This document shows, in pieces, positions 51,033-60,914 of a stretch of 64,000 bases of DNA. The translations under genes and the position numbers were made by a program. Origin of the DNA: Monoglobus sp964617455. Its GTDB lineage: Bacteria > Bacillota > Clostridia > Monoglobales > Monoglobaceae. The stretch is from positions 39,739 through 103,738 of the forward strand of contig CAZTYF010000005.1 in the NCBI GenBank assembly GCA_964617455.1. The letters are read 5' to 3'. How positions within the stretch are numbered: the first letter of the stretch is position 1; each line of letters begins with the position of its first letter. The notes below the pieces were generated by a model, which did no database searches, had not been told where the DNA came from, and was given only the letters and a program-made list of their open reading frames with translations.

Positions 51033-54002
51033 ATGAAAATGCGTAAATTATTTAAAATTTTGACAATTTCATCGGTCTTGCTCTGTATCTGCGCCGGAGC
51101 CTTCGGAACCGTGAGCGTGTTTTCGGAGGAGGAAGAGGCGCAGACCGGTGAGGTTTTGTTCGGCGAAAGCTTTGAGGAAGGCGTAAACTCGGCAACCGCC
51201 GCCGTTACGGGTCGGATGGTTCCCGCAGAATGGGAGTTTTCCGACTTGAGAAACCCCGGCGGGGGACCCCTTGATTCCGGTATCGACAGGGGAGAAGTAA
51301 AATCCGGAGACGCATCCCTAACCTTGGAGGCAGTGGATATAAACTCGGTCGGCTTCAAGTCGCCCCGAATATATATGGACTATCAGACTTCCGCCTGCGA
51401 TGTGAAGGTCTATGTAAAAAGCTCAAGCGATTACAAGAATAACCGCGCCAAAGCCGCCGTTGAATTTTACAGCGGTTACAAGCTTGTGGAATCTCGGGAG
51501 ATGGTGTTTAACACCTCTGCGTCGGAATGGATTGAAAATACCTTTTCGATAGACCGGTCCGTATATCCGAACCTTGAGTTTGACAATATTCGCATCCGCT
51601 TGTTTACCGTTTTTGTGCAGCTCAGCGGCAGCGAAGCGGCAGGGCGGATTTACTATGATGACCTTTCCGTGGTCCGCCGGGATGAACCCGGGGAGCTCTA
51701 TATGGATGTCAGATGCGATGACTCAATCGGATGGTATTACATAGGCGAAACGGTCACATTCAAGCCAAACGGCACCCTACCGGAGGATACAAACACCGTG
51801 ACCGCCACCGTCTACGATTCTCAAAAAAATGTAATACGTGAGGATACGGTTGACGCCACGAAGTTTGCGGAGGGGTGGAGTTATACCCCAAGCGAGGTCG
51901 GGTTTTACACGGCGGGCTTTGTCGCCCACACAAACCGCGGCGATATGCGGATAGCATCAAGATACAGAATATATTCAAATCAGTATGTTTTGCCCGAACG
52001 CTCCTTTGTGGTGGCCAAGCCCCCAAAGCCGGTGGAGGAGCGATGCCCGATACTCTATACCTCTCATTATGATAATGAGCTGTTAAGGTCGAGCTATCCC
52101 ATGGATGACAATTACAGAATGTTCAACGAGATAGGATTCCGCGGGGTTCGTTTGCACTCTTTTTATTGGGACTCTAACGGGGACATAATTGGAGACAACG
52201 CTCAAACGGCGCCGAATCCCGCAAGAGGTTTATATGATTTTTCCGAATATGACAAGGTTTTTGAGCAGATTGACAAATACGGGCTTGACTGCATTGCAAC
52301 GGTTCAATATACACCCCGCTGGGCATCCCCATATGCCGATATGACGGAGGATGTGGTCGGTGCCGTCAGCGGCGGAGGCATACACAGCTGGTCTGTAACC
52401 CCGCCCACAAGGAATGAGTATTATACCGAATACCTAAAAGTTTTGGCGGAGCGCTACGGGGACAGCATAGACGCCTGGGAAATCTGGAACGAGATGACTC
52501 CCGGCTCCCGTTGGTGGGAGCTTGGAACACCGGAGGATTATGTGGGCCTTATCAGGGACTCCCGAAAGGTGCTCAATGAGGTCCAGCCCGGAGAGCCGGT
52601 GGTGATGGGCGGTTTGGTGGCAAATTCCCAGAGTTATTGGGAAAAACTGTTGGATGCGGGGCTCTATGACTATACCGATGCCTTTGTGATTCACGGTCCG
52701 AAAACAAACTATGAGAGTTATTTGAAGGGCTATGAGGATAGAGGCCTTGAGCCCAAGCCCTGGTGGAACAGCGAGGCGCATTTTATAATCACAAACACAT
52801 ACAGCACCGAGATATATTACACCGAGGAGCAGGATGCGATGCGCCTTATGAAGGGTTATTTTAATGAATTGAGAAACGGCTGCGAATTGATTGCTCTGTT
52901 CCAAACAACCACCAATTACAATATGGAGATACTGCCCGAAGTTAAGGCGAGAGGCGGCAGAGGTCTCTCTTACGGACTATGGACTCGGCACCCGTTCCCC
53001 GAGCCGAGATTGGTTGCCAAGGTTGCAAATACGTTTTTCGATTCGATGGGAACGGATTTTAAATATGACAAGGAATATTCCTGGGAGGACGGCAAAATCT
53101 GCGGCATAAGCTTTATGAGCGACGGAAAGCCGATGCTGTATGTTTGGAGCGATGAGGACGATTTCACCATTTGCCCGGAGCTTGCAGCCTGTTTTAACGA
53201 ACAGACCGATATGGTCGACTGGGAAGGCAAAAGCGTGGATAAAAACAGCACTCTGCGCAGCAACGTTGTGTATATCATAGACGGTATTGATGCTGAAAAG
53301 CTCGGAAAGCTTGCCCCGGCGGAAGGGGAGGTTATTTCCGATGTTCGTGTCACCAAGGAATATGTGTCGGATGTCGTCGGAAAAGCAAGCAAGTCGCCTC
53401 TGTTTAATAAGAATTCCTTTGAGGTATCAAGCGGGGTTGTTTGGAACGAGGACAACTGGGAATGGAAAGACAAAACCGGAAGTCAGCTCGACGGCTATGA
53501 TGCAAAATATGCGATAAGTGCTGACAACGATGGCGTATATCTCATGGTTGAGGTCACGGACGATAATATAAACTTCAACGGAACAGACCCGACTACCCTA
53601 TATAATTTTGACAGCATCCAGTTTGCCATAGACGTAACCTGCGAAGGATATTCCGATATGTATTCGGAGTTCCAGATAAGCTTGGTTGACGGAGTGCCCA
53701 CGGTCTATAAACAAAAGGCCGCCAATGTAAACGGAGCGGTGCCCAACGGATGGACGACGGCGGGAGCGGTTGTGCAGAATGACTCGACCCGAATCACAAC
53801 AAACGGAAATAAAATTCTGTATCAGATGTTTATGCCTGCCGGGGAACTTTATCCCTATTCTTTTGAAGAGCTCAGCGAACTGCGTATATCCCTTTTGACC
53901 AACGACAACGACGGCGAGACAAGACGGGGACTTTTGACCTGGTCCGACGGCATCGATGGCGGTAAAGACATCGGCAAATACGGAAAAGTAGAGTTGCCTT
54001 AA
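51033..54002 (+). CDS. Secreted clan GH-A glycoside hydrolase with CBM9-like tail
   Basis: 989 residues with signal peptide. An N-terminal jelly-roll domain (about 40-215) and an Ig-like stretch precede a TIM barrel (about 330-700) with proposed acid/base E487 in WEIWNEMTPG and candidate nucleophile E581 in WWNSEAHF. This resembles GH39/GH5-like clan A enzymes, but the family is not certain. A C-terminal module from about 790 (YDAKYAISADNDGVYLMVEV) resembles CBM9. No SLH or LPXTG motif, so it is free or held by partners. It is the only obvious extracellular hydrolase of the island and should make the first cut in the target glycan. Confidence 0.8.
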   Translation: MKMRKLFKILTISSVLLCICAGAFGTVSVFSEEEEAQTGEVLFGESFEEGVNSATAAVTGRMVPAEWEFSDLRNPGGGPLDSGIDRGEVKSGDASLTLEAVDINSVGFKSPRIYMDYQTSACDVKVYVKSSSDYKNNRAKAAVEFYSGYKLVESREMVFNTSASEWIENTFSIDRSVYPNLEFDNIRIRLFTVFVQLSGSEAAGRIYYDDLSVVRRDEPGELYMDVRCDDSIGWYYIGETVTFKPNGTLPEDTNTVTATVYDSQKNVIREDTVDATKFAEGWSYTPSEVGFYTAGFVAHTNRGDMRIASRYRIYSNQYVLPERSFVVAKPPKPVEERCPILYTSHYDNELLRSSYPMDDNYRMFNEIGFRGVRLHSFYWDSNGDIIGDNAQTAPNPARGLYDFSEYDKVFEQIDKYGLDCIATVQYTPRWASPYADMTEDVVGAVSGGGIHSWSVTPPTRNEYYTEYLKVLAERYGDSIDAWEIWNEMTPGSRWWELGTPEDYVGLIRDSRKVLNEVQPGEPVVMGGLVANSQSYWEKLLDAGLYDYTDAFVIHGPKTNYESYLKGYEDRGLEPKPWWNSEAHFIITNTYSTEIYYTEEQDAMRLMKGYFNELRNGCELIALFQTTTNYNMEILPEVKARGGRGLSYGLWTRHPFPEPRLVAKVANTFFDSMGTDFKYDKEYSWEDGKICGISFMSDGKPMLYVWSDEDDFTICPELAACFNEQTDMVDWEGKSVDKNSTLRSNVVYIIDGIDAEKLGKLAPAEGEVISDVRVTKEYVSDVVGKASKSPLFNKNSFEVSSGVVWNEDNWEWKDKTGSQLDGYDAKYAISADNDGVYLMVEVTDDNINFNGTDPTTLYNFDSIQFAIDVTCEGYSDMYSEFQISLVDGVPTVYKQKAANVNGAVPNGWTTAGAVVQNDSTRITTNGNKILYQMFMPAGELYPYSFEELSELRISLLTNDNDGETRRGLLTWSDGIDGGKDIGKYGKVELP

Positions 54003-54094
54003 AAAAGTTTTTACGGGGAGACCGTCGCACAGACTCTGCGGCGGTCTCCGATGAATATGTGCTTTTATAAAGCGGAAATGGAGTAAAGAGTAAA

Positions 54095-56047
54095 ATGAAA
54101 TTTATAGGATTCAAGCGGCTATGCCTTATCGTCGCCCTTTGCCTTGCGGCGGCCCAAACCACCGTCTTTGGGGCGGGACTTTCGGGCTCCGAACTGACTC
54201 ACGATGTTGACGTGAATTACAGCGACCAGGCCGTCAAGACGGTTTTTGCTTTTTTCACCGCCGACCCTGATGCGGTCCTGCCCGAGACGTCGGATGATAT
54301 TGTGATTTTGGCGGAGGACGACAAAATTGAGGAAAGCTATACAATCACGGTTCCGGAGCAGAGGAAGGATTTTATAGTTTTTTTGTTTGGCGGCAGCGAC
54401 GGGGAAACCACCCGTTCGGTTATAGTTCTGTCCCATACGAACCATTTTTTCTCGAACACCTGGTCTTATGACGAGAATAATCACTATAGGAAATGCGAAT
54501 ATGAGGGCTGCGATGAAGTGACTGATTTGGCGCCTCATACCTTTATAACCGACGATGGCGACTGCACTACCGGGGGAACGTGCGAAGTTTGCGGCTATAC
54601 GCTCCCGGGCGAATACAGCGAGCATCTCTATCATAACGCCTTGGACGACAGTTGCGACAGACCCGGATGCTTGGGCAAAAGAGAAGCTGCGGCAGTATCG
54701 ATTACATACGATGCAAACGGAGGCACCGTGCCGGAAGATGCAACGGCAGCAACGGGCGATGACGGAAAATTAACGGCCAACCTTGTGACTCCGGTCCGCA
54801 ACGGCTGGGAATTTCAGGGCTGGTTCACCGCTCCCGGCGGCGGAGCACCGGTAACAAACGAGAGTATTTTCTATGAGGATGCGACGATTTATGCCCATTG
54901 GAAAAGTAAGTTCCACGGTTCGGGCGGAGTATCCGGAAGCGGCGGAGGAGGTTCCGGCGGCGGTTTCGGTACGGGCGTGGGCTCGGACACCGAAACGGAA
55001 TATGAGTTGAAATTCAACACAAACGGCGGAACGGAGATCAAGTCCGTGAAGGGCAAAAAGAATCTGACGATTAATCTCGGAAAATATGCCACCACAAAAG
55101 AAAACTGTGAATTTTTGGGTTGGTGCAAGGACGCCGATCTTGAAAATATAATCACGGAAGTTGTTTTAACGGGCGACACAACGATTTACGCCAAGTGGAG
55201 CGAAGGGCCGGGACCCTCGGAAGAACCCGTCGAATCTGCGGCTCCGCCCGAGGAAGAAGGCGGTTTTTCCGATGTGGAAAAAGATGATTGGTTTTACGAT
55301 GCGGTGGATTATGTTCGGGAACGGGGGATTATGAATGGTATATCGGACAGCGAGTTTGACCCTCACGGCACCGCCACGAGAGGTATGGTGGTCACCATGC
55401 TCTACAGGCTTGAGGGCGAGCCGGATGTTCCCGATGAAGCTGAATTTTCCGATGTAACTGCGGAGGATTACTACGGCAAGGCGGCAGCCTGGGCAAACGA
55501 GCAAGAAATTGTCACGGGCTACGGGGACGGAAGATTCGGCCCCGAGGATGAAGTGAGCCGTGAGCAAATGGCGGCAGTTCTTTATCGCTACGCCCGAAGC
55601 AAAGGCTATGATGTTAGTGCCGATGATGGGGATATCACGGCTTTTGAGGATGCGGAGTCCGTCTCCGAATATGCGACGGATGCGATTAAATGGGCGGTCA
55701 AGGTCGGGATTATAAACGGAAATGAAAACAAGCTTACGCCCGCCGAGAATGCGGAGCGCGCTCAGGTTGCTGCCCTGTTTATGAGATTTTGTAACTTGTA
55801 TGATAATCCCCAAACAGACGTAGGTCAAACACCCGCAGCCGATGAAAACGAGATGGATATTCCCAAAGCAACCGCAAAACCCGAAGAGTCAGAAGCCATT
55901 ATGCCCGAGGACAGCGGAGCCGAGACGGACATTATCGAAGATATCGAAATCCCCGAAGAAAATGCTCCCGATGACGGCGAACCCGAATCCGATGCGAACG
56001 GTGAAGCCGAAAGCCCCGAAGAGAATGCACCGGAGAGCGGAGAATAA
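54095..56047 (+). CDS. SLH-anchored protein with InlB-type repeats
   Basis: 650 residues. The signal peptide (LCLIVALCLAAAQTTVFGAG) is followed by a Cys/His-containing module (NHYRKCEYEGCDEVTDLAPH, CEVCGYTLPG). Two InlB B-type (Listeria-Bacteroides) repeats come next (ITYDANGGTVPEDA through YAHW, and LKFNTNGGTEIKSV through YAKW), joined by a Gly-Ser stretch. Three SLH domains lie at about 385-570 and an acidic Glu/Pro tail at the end. InlB repeats are common in bacterial adhesins. It is the third SLH protein of the island, after the hydrolase gene. Confidence 0.85.
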   Translation: MKFIGFKRLCLIVALCLAAAQTTVFGAGLSGSELTHDVDVNYSDQAVKTVFAFFTADPDAVLPETSDDIVILAEDDKIEESYTITVPEQRKDFIVFLFGGSDGETTRSVIVLSHTNHFFSNTWSYDENNHYRKCEYEGCDEVTDLAPHTFITDDGDCTTGGTCEVCGYTLPGEYSEHLYHNALDDSCDRPGCLGKREAAAVSITYDANGGTVPEDATAATGDDGKLTANLVTPVRNGWEFQGWFTAPGGGAPVTNESIFYEDATIYAHWKSKFHGSGGVSGSGGGGSGGGFGTGVGSDTETEYELKFNTNGGTEIKSVKGKKNLTINLGKYATTKENCEFLGWCKDADLENIITEVVLTGDTTIYAKWSEGPGPSEEPVESAAPPEEEGGFSDVEKDDWFYDAVDYVRERGIMNGISDSEFDPHGTATRGMVVTMLYRLEGEPDVPDEAEFSDVTAEDYYGKAAAWANEQEIVTGYGDGRFGPEDEVSREQMAAVLYRYARSKGYDVSADDGDITAFEDAESVSEYATDAIKWAVKVGIINGNENKLTPAENAERAQVAALFMRFCNLYDNPQTDVGQTPAADENEMDIPKATAKPEESEAIMPEDSGAETDIIEDIEIPEENAPDDGEPESDANGEAESPEENAPESGE

Positions 56048-56133
56048 CGGAAGGCGAGCCCGTAAAATATACACATAAAATATGCCCGAATGGTATATCT
56101 GAAAATTTCGGCAAAACAGGAAAGGGAAATACA

Positions 56134-57600
56134 ATGCTCCAAAAAGGTGACATAATACAAACAACGGTAGACGTGAAAATTGCGGGAGAATATGATGTGG
56201 TTGTATGCGGCGGCGGCACAGCAGGGGTGGTCGCCGCCTTAGCTGCTGCAAGAAACGGCGCAAAAACGGTGTTGATAGAGGACAGCGGCATTTTGGGCGG
56301 AATGCTCACTTGGGGAAACGCCGGCATAACCAAATCGGTTATGCACGGTATCAACCCGGAAGAACAGCGAAAAATCAACAGCGAACTTGCCGAACATCCC
56401 GAAAATGTGCAGGTAGTGGGCGGAATACCCCTTGAAATGATAAACGCTCTCATAAAATCGGGAGATGCTCTCGGAAATTACGGAACAGGGGCGAGTTATG
56501 TCTATGCGGACAGCCATGCCTTTAAGCTGTATCTTTTTGACACCTTAAAGGCGGCAGGGGTAAAAATTATGCTCAGGTGCCGCATTTTTGATGTGCTGAA
56601 AGAGGGAAACAGGCTCCGGGGAGTGATGTTCCACACCAAAGAGGGAGCCTTGGCAGTTAAGGGAAAATATTTTATCGATGCTACCGGCGACGGTGATGTT
56701 GCGGCGTTTTCGGGAGTTCCCTTTCGTGTCGGCTCATCGGACATCGATGAGGCGGTCAAGGAGGGATTGATCCCTCCGGGTGTGCTCCATGAACCGGGCG
56801 CAATGTTCCGTATCGGAGGCGTAAATTTTGAGAAATTAGTTGATTTTTTGACGGAGAACCCCGACAGATTCATTCCCCATACCTTTGGTGTTATGGGTAT
56901 GGAGGAGTTTTTGGAATGTTATAAAAAGGGCGAGGCGATTGAAACATTTTGTAAATTGTTCAATGATAAGAACGGTAAATTTTATGGCAGGTTCTTCCAA
57001 GTGTATAACAACCCCCGCAAGGCTGTTATGGTTGGCTGTGTTTCCGTCAAGGACGGTCTTAACGGACTTGTAGCGGATGAACTGACCCGGGCGGAGTATG
57101 AGGTCCTTACGGTCGCCACCGAACAGCTTGAGGCGATAAAAGCGGAATATCCGGGCTTTGAAGAGGCGTATATCATGGATGTGCCGATGGCGGGAATACG
57201 GGAAACACGGCATATTGACGGCGAATATATACTCAATATCCGTGATATTATGGCAGCCATTGAGTTTGAGGACTCAATCGGTATGTCATCCCATCCGGTG
57301 GATATTCATCCAAGGCCGAGCTGCTATGTTAATTTCGTCCCTCCCAAACGGTCTTGGTTCTATATACCCTACCGTTCTTTGGTGGCCAAAGGTGTGGATA
57401 ATCTGCTGCTGGCGGGACGGCATATTTCGGCCACAAGGGAAGCATCGGGGTGCATAAGACCCACCGTTCCCTGTATGATAGGCGGAGAGGCTGCAGGCAC
57501 CGCCGCCGCTCTCCTGTGCGACGGAAAGTCAAAAAAAGCAAAAGACATAGACATCAAAAAACTCAGGCAACAGCTGAAGAAACAAGGCGTTAAGCTGTAA
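56134..57600 (+). CDS. FAD-dependent oxidoreductase (PF12831-like), first of two paralogues
   Basis: 488 residues, cytosolic. The N-terminal FAD-binding Rossmann motif is YDVVVCGGGTAGVVAALAAA, the second FAD block YFIDATGDGDVAAFSG, and the C-terminal end NLLLAGRHISATREASGCIR with PTVPCMIGGEAAGTAAALL. Family members are annotated only as FAD oxidoreductases and often sit in glycan-use loci. A sugar or sugar-acid substrate is an inference. It starts the seven-gene intracellular run. An identical domain layout in the next gene points to tandem duplication followed by divergence. Confidence 0.88.
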   Translation: MLQKGDIIQTTVDVKIAGEYDVVVCGGGTAGVVAALAAARNGAKTVLIEDSGILGGMLTWGNAGITKSVMHGINPEEQRKINSELAEHPENVQVVGGIPLEMINALIKSGDALGNYGTGASYVYADSHAFKLYLFDTLKAAGVKIMLRCRIFDVLKEGNRLRGVMFHTKEGALAVKGKYFIDATGDGDVAAFSGVPFRVGSSDIDEAVKEGLIPPGVLHEPGAMFRIGGVNFEKLVDFLTENPDRFIPHTFGVMGMEEFLECYKKGEAIETFCKLFNDKNGKFYGRFFQVYNNPRKAVMVGCVSVKDGLNGLVADELTRAEYEVLTVATEQLEAIKAEYPGFEEAYIMDVPMAGIRETRHIDGEYILNIRDIMAAIEFEDSIGMSSHPVDIHPRPSCYVNFVPPKRSWFYIPYRSLVAKGVDNLLLAGRHISATREASGCIRPTVPCMIGGEAAGTAAALLCDGKSKKAKDIDIKKLRQQLKKQGVKL

Positions 57601-57667
57601 ATCGAAGGGCGGTCAAGCCCAAACAAGAGACAGAAGAGTTTGCGAATAAGCATTAGGGAGAAACTGT

Positions 57668-59116
57668 ATGAAAAAGGGAGATATTTTTAAAAGCGAGGTT
57701 ACCGCTAAGGTAGCGGAATGTTATGATGTTTTGGTGTGCGGCGGCGGGACGGCGGGTGTCGCCGCAGCGATAGCCGCCGCACGGAACGGTGCGAAAACCG
57801 CTTTAATTGAAGGGTCCCCGTTTTTGGGAGGCATGATGACCGAGGGAAATGCGGGGCTCACCAAGTTTGTGATTCACGGCAAAGATCCGGATGAGCAGAC
57901 GAAAATCACGAAGGAACTGAGGGATAATCCCAAAAGTGTGCAATTCACGGGTGGGATACCCATGGAAATTGTCACAAGGCTTATAGAGCGAGGTGCGGCG
58001 TTGGGAACGTCGGGCACAGCAGGTTCCTATGTTTACACGGATCGGCAGGAATTTAAAATTCTGCTGTTTGAGATGCTCAAAGAGGCGGGTGCGGATATTT
58101 TTCTGCATTCTCCTATTTGCGATGTAATTAAAGAAGAAAATTGCGTTTTGGGAGTTGTCACACAGACAAAATCCGGGAGACTTGCCTATATGGGACGTTA
58201 TATTGTCGATGCCACCGGAGACGGAGATGTGGCGGCCCTTGCGGGAGTGCCCTATGTGGTCGGCGTAGGTCCCGATGATGAGGTGTATAAACAGGGCATC
58301 AGCGACTTGGGCATGATGGTCGATATGGGGGTTATGTTCCGAATCGGCGGAGTGAATTTTGACGAATATGTCGAATACCTAAGACAAAATCCGGAGATGT
58401 ATATGGTTCAAAGTTTCGGGCTTATGTCCTTTGACGAATTTTTAAAAGCCTACGAGGCGGGAGAAATGGTCATTTTCAGGGGAGTAATGCCCACGGGACG
58501 AACGTTTCAGGTATATAATTACCCTCATCCCGGGATTATGGTCGGATTGGCCGGCCCGGTGCCGCCGGACGGAAGGAGTGGGTTGAAAATCAATGATTTG
58601 ACCGAAACAGAGTATGTCAATATGGTAAAAGCAAGGGAATTGGTGCGGGAATTACGGGATATGGTCCCCGGTTTTGAAGATGCCTTTGTGTTGGATACTC
58701 CCCGGGTCGGAGTGCGTGAAACTCGACACATTGAGGGCGAATATAAATTGAATCGGACGGATGTGTACACAATGCGGGATTTTGAGGATACCGTGGGGAA
58801 AAGTTGTCATCCCATTGATATCTATCCGCCTCCCCGGGATCCGGAAGTCCGGGAGCTCCCCGACAGGACACATTTTAATATTCCATACCGCTGCCTTGTG
58901 GCAAAAGGAGTTGACAATGTTCTGTTGGCGGGAAGATGCATATCCGCCACCCATGAGGCATTCGGAAGCATACGGCCCACGGTGCCCTGTATGATAACCG
59001 GCGAATCGGCGGGGACGGCTGCCTCAATCCTATGCAAGTGCGCGGTTTCCAAAGCGAAAGATATTGATATCGAAAAACTGAGAAATACGCTGAAAAATAA
59101 CGGTGTGATACTTTAA
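57668..59116 (+). CDS. FAD-dependent oxidoreductase (PF12831-like), second paralogue
   Basis: 482 residues, collinear with the preceding protein: YDVLVCGGGTAGVAAAIAAA, YIVDATGDGDVAALAG, NVLLAGRCISATHEAFGSIR. Differences concentrate in the middle (about 195-260), where substrate specificity would be set. It may oxidise a second sugar of the same glycan or form a heteromer with its paralogue; neither can be shown here. The ATG follows TAGGGAGAAACTGT. Confidence 0.88.
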   Translation: MKKGDIFKSEVTAKVAECYDVLVCGGGTAGVAAAIAAARNGAKTALIEGSPFLGGMMTEGNAGLTKFVIHGKDPDEQTKITKELRDNPKSVQFTGGIPMEIVTRLIERGAALGTSGTAGSYVYTDRQEFKILLFEMLKEAGADIFLHSPICDVIKEENCVLGVVTQTKSGRLAYMGRYIVDATGDGDVAALAGVPYVVGVGPDDEVYKQGISDLGMMVDMGVMFRIGGVNFDEYVEYLRQNPEMYMVQSFGLMSFDEFLKAYEAGEMVIFRGVMPTGRTFQVYNYPHPGIMVGLAGPVPPDGRSGLKINDLTETEYVNMVKARELVRELRDMVPGFEDAFVLDTPRVGVRETRHIEGEYKLNRTDVYTMRDFEDTVGKSCHPIDIYPPPRDPEVRELPDRTHFNIPYRCLVAKGVDNVLLAGRCISATHEAFGSIRPTVPCMITGESAGTAASILCKCAVSKAKDIDIEKLRNTLKNNGVIL

Positions 59117-59140
59117 AAAATATAAACGAGGTAGTTTGAA

Positions 59141-59959
59141 ATGAAAAAGTTTATGATACGATGTGATATGGAAGGCGTGTCGGGCGTTGTCAGTTATGAA
59201 CAGTCAGAACCGGGGAAAAGCGAATATGACTTCGGCAGAAGGATGTTAATGTCGGATTTGACGGCTCTTATCGGAGGATTGAATGCGGGCGGCGCAGACG
59301 AGATATGGGTTTATGATGAGCATTTTTACGGTAGAAACATAGATTACGACCTTTTTCCCGAAAATGTTTTCTGCATCACCGGCAAGCCTCCTTACTTAAA
59401 AAACTGGGCGGGAGGCCTTGACGAGAGCTTTGACGGTTTAATTCTTTTGGGACTTCACTCAAAAAGTAAAACGCCTAACGCTTTGCTCAATCATACCTAC
59501 GAGCCCGACATTGTCGATATTGAAATCAACGGCTTATCCGTGGGTGAAATCGGCATGGAGACTGCTATTGCGGGAGTCTATGATGTTCCCCTCGTGATGA
59601 TTACCGCCGACAACATCGGTGTCCGTGAGGCGGAGCGACTTGTTCCGGGTGTGTTGGGTGTTTCGGTCAAGGAATCCATATCGGAATTTGCGGCCCTTTG
59701 CTATCCCTTGGATGTGACGAGAAAGAAAATTTACGAAGCAGCAAAGTCCGTTGCCGAAAACGTTCCGGATACGAATCCTTACCTCATAGGAGAAGCAAGA
59801 GTAAAATTTACTCTCAAACCCGGCAAATATGCCAAAATATATCGTGAGTTATATCCGATGGAAAACAACATTTCCGTAATAGAGGCGGAAAATGTGCTTG
59901 CCGCCTATGCGGAATATTGGAACAGGAAAATTGCCTGTCAAAAAATAATGGAGGGATAA
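59141..59959 (+). CDS. M55 family (DppA-like) D-aminopeptidase homologue
   Basis: 272 residues. The zinc-binding start is IRCDMEGVSGVVSYEQ (D9, E11). DEHFYGRNID, LLGLHSKSKTPNALLNHTY and GEIGMETAIAGVYDVPLVMITADN follow, where DppA has GYHAxxGT and GExG blocks. DppA releases D-amino acids from D-Ala peptides. The LHSKSKTPN variant suggests a changed substrate. Its place between sugar oxidoreductases and a sugar isomerase is unusual and implies an amide-containing sugar or peptidoglycan-related substrate (inference). Confidence 0.82.
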   Translation: MKKFMIRCDMEGVSGVVSYEQSEPGKSEYDFGRRMLMSDLTALIGGLNAGGADEIWVYDEHFYGRNIDYDLFPENVFCITGKPPYLKNWAGGLDESFDGLILLGLHSKSKTPNALLNHTYEPDIVDIEINGLSVGEIGMETAIAGVYDVPLVMITADNIGVREAERLVPGVLGVSVKESISEFAALCYPLDVTRKKIYEAAKSVAENVPDTNPYLIGEARVKFTLKPGKYAKIYRELYPMENNISVIEAENVLAAYAEYWNRKIACQKIMEG

Positions 59960-59960
59960 A

Positions 59961-60869
59961 GTGAGAGACATTAAGCAATATGCAAAATTGGGGCTCGTGC
60001 ATCATCTTTTGTACCCGAAATGCACCGAAGACAGAGAATATCATGTCAAAACCCTTTCCGAATTTGTGGAAAGGGATGATATAGAGGCTTTGGATTGCTG
60101 CATTCCCTATGGAGAGGAGTACAGAAACAGTGGGATCATCGAAAAAGTGAAAAATTGCGGCAAAGATATAGGGTATGCGCTGCATCTTTTCCCCGCTAAG
60201 AAGATTTCTCTTTGCACCCTTGACATTCAAGAAAGGGAAATGGCGAAGATTGTCATACGTGACCAGATCGATATGGCTGCGGCAATCGGTGCGACGGGTT
60301 TCGTATTTGTTTCGGGCGCCGACCTCCCGGATAATCGTTCCGATGCACAGCAAGCGTTTAAGGAATTTTGCCGCTGGTTTTGCCGTGAACTGGACAAATA
60401 CGGGATTACGGCCCTTTTGGAGCCCTTTGACAGGACAGTTGATAAAAAATTTCTATACGGTCCCATTGACGATTGTGTTAAGCTTATGGAGGAGCTCCGG
60501 AAAGAGGGTGTCGCCAACATCGGCATTGAGCTTGATATGGCCCATCTTCCTCTGATGTATGAGGATTTTGAAAGTTCGATTGAGCGCTGCGCACCGTATC
60601 TGAAAAGGGTGCACCTGGGGAATTGTGTTTTAAAAGACAAATCAAATCCGTTCTATGGAGATAAGCATCCGCCCATTGGCATTGAGGGCGGAGAAATTGA
60701 CACGCCCGAGCTTAAAAGAATTTTAAGAAAGCTTTATGAAGTGGGATTTCTTGATGAGAACGACAGAAAACCCCTTATTATGGAAATGCAGCCCTTCCCG
60801 GGAAAATCCGCGGAATACACCGTGAAAGAGACTTTTAGGAGGCTGAATGCGGCTTGGGAAGCGGTTTGA
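59961..60869 (+). CDS. Sugar phosphate isomerase/epimerase (xylose isomerase-like TIM barrel)
   Basis: 302 residues of the AP-endonuclease 2/xylose-isomerase-like barrel. Likely metal ligands are spread over ALLEPFDRTVDKKF (Glu), IGIELDMAHLPLMYED (Asp/His), KRVHLGNC (His) and LIMEMQPFPGKS (Glu). The start codon is GTG at 59961 after GGAGGG, one base beyond the M55 stop, so the two are coupled. Substrate unknown; family members isomerise, epimerise or dehydrate sugars and inositols. Confidence 0.85.
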   Translation: MRDIKQYAKLGLVHHLLYPKCTEDREYHVKTLSEFVERDDIEALDCCIPYGEEYRNSGIIEKVKNCGKDIGYALHLFPAKKISLCTLDIQEREMAKIVIRDQIDMAAAIGATGFVFVSGADLPDNRSDAQQAFKEFCRWFCRELDKYGITALLEPFDRTVDKKFLYGPIDDCVKLMEELRKEGVANIGIELDMAHLPLMYEDFESSIERCAPYLKRVHLGNCVLKDKSNPFYGDKHPPIGIEGGEIDTPELKRILRKLYEVGFLDENDRKPLIMEMQPFPGKSAEYTVKETFRRLNAAWEAV

Positions 60870-60914
60870 TGGAGTTAAGGATAAAAATATGAAATATAAA
60901 AACGAGGTGATAGA

